From Akkermansiaceae bacterium (GTDB lineage Bacteria > Verrucomicrobiota > Verrucomicrobiia > Verrucomicrobiales > Akkermansiaceae): a stretch of DNA of 6,490 nt. Location: NCBI GenBank assembly GCA_018676385.1, contig JABHEX010000088.1, positions 1-6,490 of the forward strand, in the 5' to 3' direction. The position numbers were made by a program, and so were the translations under genes. Within the stretch, counting starts at the first letter, position 1. Each line of letters starts with the position of its first letter. The notes under the pieces were generated by a model. The model searched no databases and was not told the origin of the DNA. It saw nothing but the letters and a program-made list of their open reading frames with translations. Below, in pieces: positions 5,363-6,490 of this stretch.

Positions 5363-6427
5363 TCACACCTTCAAAGCCCCCACGGTTCCTCCCGCCACAA
5401 ACTCAGCCTTGGTAAAACTCTGCCTCCGGTCATCCTTTCCTTTTGCCACGTTGTTCGTCCACCTGACCACGCGGCGCACCACCGGTCGGAAGTCCCAGCT
5501 GATGTGGGCGACGGTGGGCCGGCACCACTCGAAGCTCCGGTCGCCGTCAGCGCAGACCAGCGAGACGTCCTGCGAAACCCGCAACCCCCGATTGCCGAGG
5601 AACTGCTGCACAGCAAAGTACATCGGCGCTTCTGGGAGGATGAGGGCAGTGGGTGGGGTTTTTGAGAACAACGACTCGAGACACTGGTGAAGGCTCTCAG
5701 GGCTTCCCTCCCAGTGCGGTAGATTGAAGCTTCCGGTCTGGATGCCGTGGGCCTTGAGTTCCTCGAGAAAGGCGCGCTCGGCGCGGCCCAGTTTCGGCAG
5801 CCGCCGCTCCGGACGGGCGAGTAGGGCGATTCGCCGATGACCGAGTCCGGCGAGATGACGCGTGGCAGCGGCAAAAGCGGGCACATGGTCCGGCTTCGTG
5901 CCCGCGACCGACAGCCCTTGATAGCGCCCGAATAGGGCAAAGACCGGCGTATCCTGCTGCGCGAACCACTCCAGCACCTGCCGCGAACCACCGATTACCA
6001 CCCAGGCGTCCGCCTCCGTCTTTTGAACCAACCGCGAGACCCGCTTCACATTCATCTGCAGTTCCAGCAGGCTCTTGTCAGCGAAAAACGCCCCGTGTCC
6101 GGCCTCCTGCAGCAGGTGCTGCGACTCCATAAGCCAGCCCTCGGTCTGCGCCTGCGGCTCGTAAAGCAGCATCGCCACCCGCAATGCAGGCGGAGCATGG
6201 TCCTTCGGCAGCACGACCCTGCGCCTCCGACCCACTCCCTGTGCCACCAGCAAGCCTTCACGCTCAAGCTGGTTCAGCGCGCGCTCGACCGTCTTGCGGT
6301 TGACTCCCAGATCCGTCGCCAGCGGACGCACCCCCGCGATCGTACCGCTCGATCCCTCACGCAGCAGCGCCTCCCGCAGGTGCGCGGCAACTTGTTCAGC
6401 GGCGGAGAGAAGGGTGATGGTGTCCAT
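5363..6427 (-). CDS. GntR-type winged-helix / LacI-type ligand-binding transcriptional regulator
   Basis: A 354-residue cytoplasmic transcription factor, probably a repressor responding to a sugar or similar small molecule. Residues about 7-72 form a GntR-like winged helix-turn-helix: 'VRPLATDLGVNRKTVERALN' then 'QLEREGLLVAQGVGRRRRVV', matching the LA..LGVsR.TV..AL..LE.eGLL pattern. Residues about 82-345 resemble the LacI/GalR periplasmic-binding-like domain: 'FAAATRHLAGLGHRRIALLA' (185-204), 'FLEELKAHGI' (220-229), 'PPTALILPEAPMYFAVQQFL' (258-277), 'GLRVSQDVSLVCADGD' (281-296), ending 'EFVAGGTVGAL'. This fusion is typical of Verrucomicrobiota and relatives, where such genes often sit beside carbohydrate-use genes; ligand and targets cannot be read here. 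The ATG gives the full winged helix; GGGGGA (6440-6445) lies 12 nt upstream, rather far for a ribosome-binding site. Its GC content, around 60-65% with lines near 75%, is well above the roughly 45-55% of its neighbours. The amidase follows on the same strand after 100 bp, but co-regulation is not shown. Confidence 0.88.
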   Translation of the reverse strand: MDTITLLSAAEQVAAHLREALLREGSSGTIAGVRPLATDLGVNRKTVERALNQLEREGLLVAQGVGRRRRVVLPKDHAPPALRVAMLLYEPQAQTEGWLMESQHLLQEAGHGAFFADKSLLELQMNVKRVSRLVQKTEADAWVVIGGSRQVLEWFAQQDTPVFALFGRYQGLSVAGTKPDHVPAFAAATRHLAGLGHRRIALLARPERRLPKLGRAERAFLEELKAHGIQTGSFNLPHWEGSPESLHQCLESLFSKTPPTALILPEAPMYFAVQQFLGNRGLRVSQDVSLVCADGDRSFEWCRPTVAHISWDFRPVVRRVVRWTNNVAKGKDDRRQSFTKAEFVAGGTVGALKV

Positions 6428-6490
6428 GGATTTATAGTGTCCCCCAAAAGAGAGCAGTTTCGAGAAATATAAAATTCGACAAATTCGTCT
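6428..6490 (-). promoter_or_regulatory. AT-rich upstream region of the regulator gene
   Basis: Composition falls abruptly to AT-rich at the ATG of the regulator. The segment has a direct repeat on the + strand, AAATTCG (6472-6478 and 6481-6487, 2 bp apart), an AT-rich TATATT on the - strand, and the GGGGGA purine run. No convincing -35/-10 pair is complete within the window. The repeat could be an operator for autoregulation or control of a gene to the right, but this is speculation from position. Confidence 0.3.

Noticed and set aside
6023..6472. 149-codon + strand frame opposite the regulator, and a 206-codon - strand frame at 5371-5991 within it
   Set aside because: High GC makes stop codons scarce, so long spurious frames are expected. 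Translations are Arg/Ser/Pro-rich low-complexity, while the 5363-6427 frame has clear winged-helix and ligand-binding motifs.
5343..6490. Search for terminal or target-site repeats flanking the GC-rich regulator, as for an insertion element
   Set aside because: No matching direct or inverted repeats were found at the two edges, and there is no transposase or integrase in the window.

Overview
The window most likely comes from a member of the Verrucomicrobiota (Opitutae/Puniceicoccales-like). This is inference from style, not a database match. Two things point there. The secreted protein at 2263-4179 ends in a calcium-loop segment followed by a 'WSTDFSTWHDI' module and an aromatic/Arg-containing last strand, a C-terminal layout common in verrucomicrobial and planctomycetal surface proteins. 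The regulator at 5363-6427 fuses a GntR-type winged helix to a LacI-type sugar-binding domain, a form especially frequent in that superphylum. Most genes here are near 45-55% GC; the regulator is clearly richer.

Left part (1-2177, + strand): a housekeeping cluster. It holds the 3' end of grpE (nucleotide exchange factor), complete dnaJ (Hsp40 co-chaperone) and complete rsmE (16S rRNA m3U1498 methyltransferase). Gaps are 4 and 24 bp, so the three probably share a transcript. No dnaK lies between grpE and dnaJ. GrpE and DnaJ act together on DnaK during protein folding and heat stress; RsmE modifies the mature 30S subunit and is a frequent neighbour of this chaperone cluster.

Middle part (2178-5262): two convergent genes for exported proteins. 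On the + strand is a multidomain CAP/SCP (YkwD-like) protein with a signal peptide, an N-terminal beta-sandwich, the CAP domain, an SdrD/Cna-B-like repeat and a calcium-loop C-terminal module. It seems to have its own promoter (TTGACA at 2198-2203), which makes the ATG at 2263 a better start than the upstream TTG at 2206. On the - strand is a secreted zinc N-acetylmuramoyl-L-alanine amidase (Amidase_3) starting at GTG, with an A8 tract inside its coding sequence. The stop codons are 18 bp apart and I see no terminator between them. Both products act outside the cytoplasmic membrane, one on peptidoglycan and the other probably at the surface.

Right part (5263-6490): a 100-bp spacer with short repeats, then the GC-rich GntR/LacI-type regulator on the - strand, then 63 bp of AT-rich upstream DNA running off the window. 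The GC shift follows the limits of this one gene, suggesting a separate origin.

I found no tRNA, rRNA, CRISPR array, insertion sequence or clearly new multi-gene system. The most notable items are the architecture of the CAP protein, the homopolymer in the amidase gene and the compositional island formed by the regulator.
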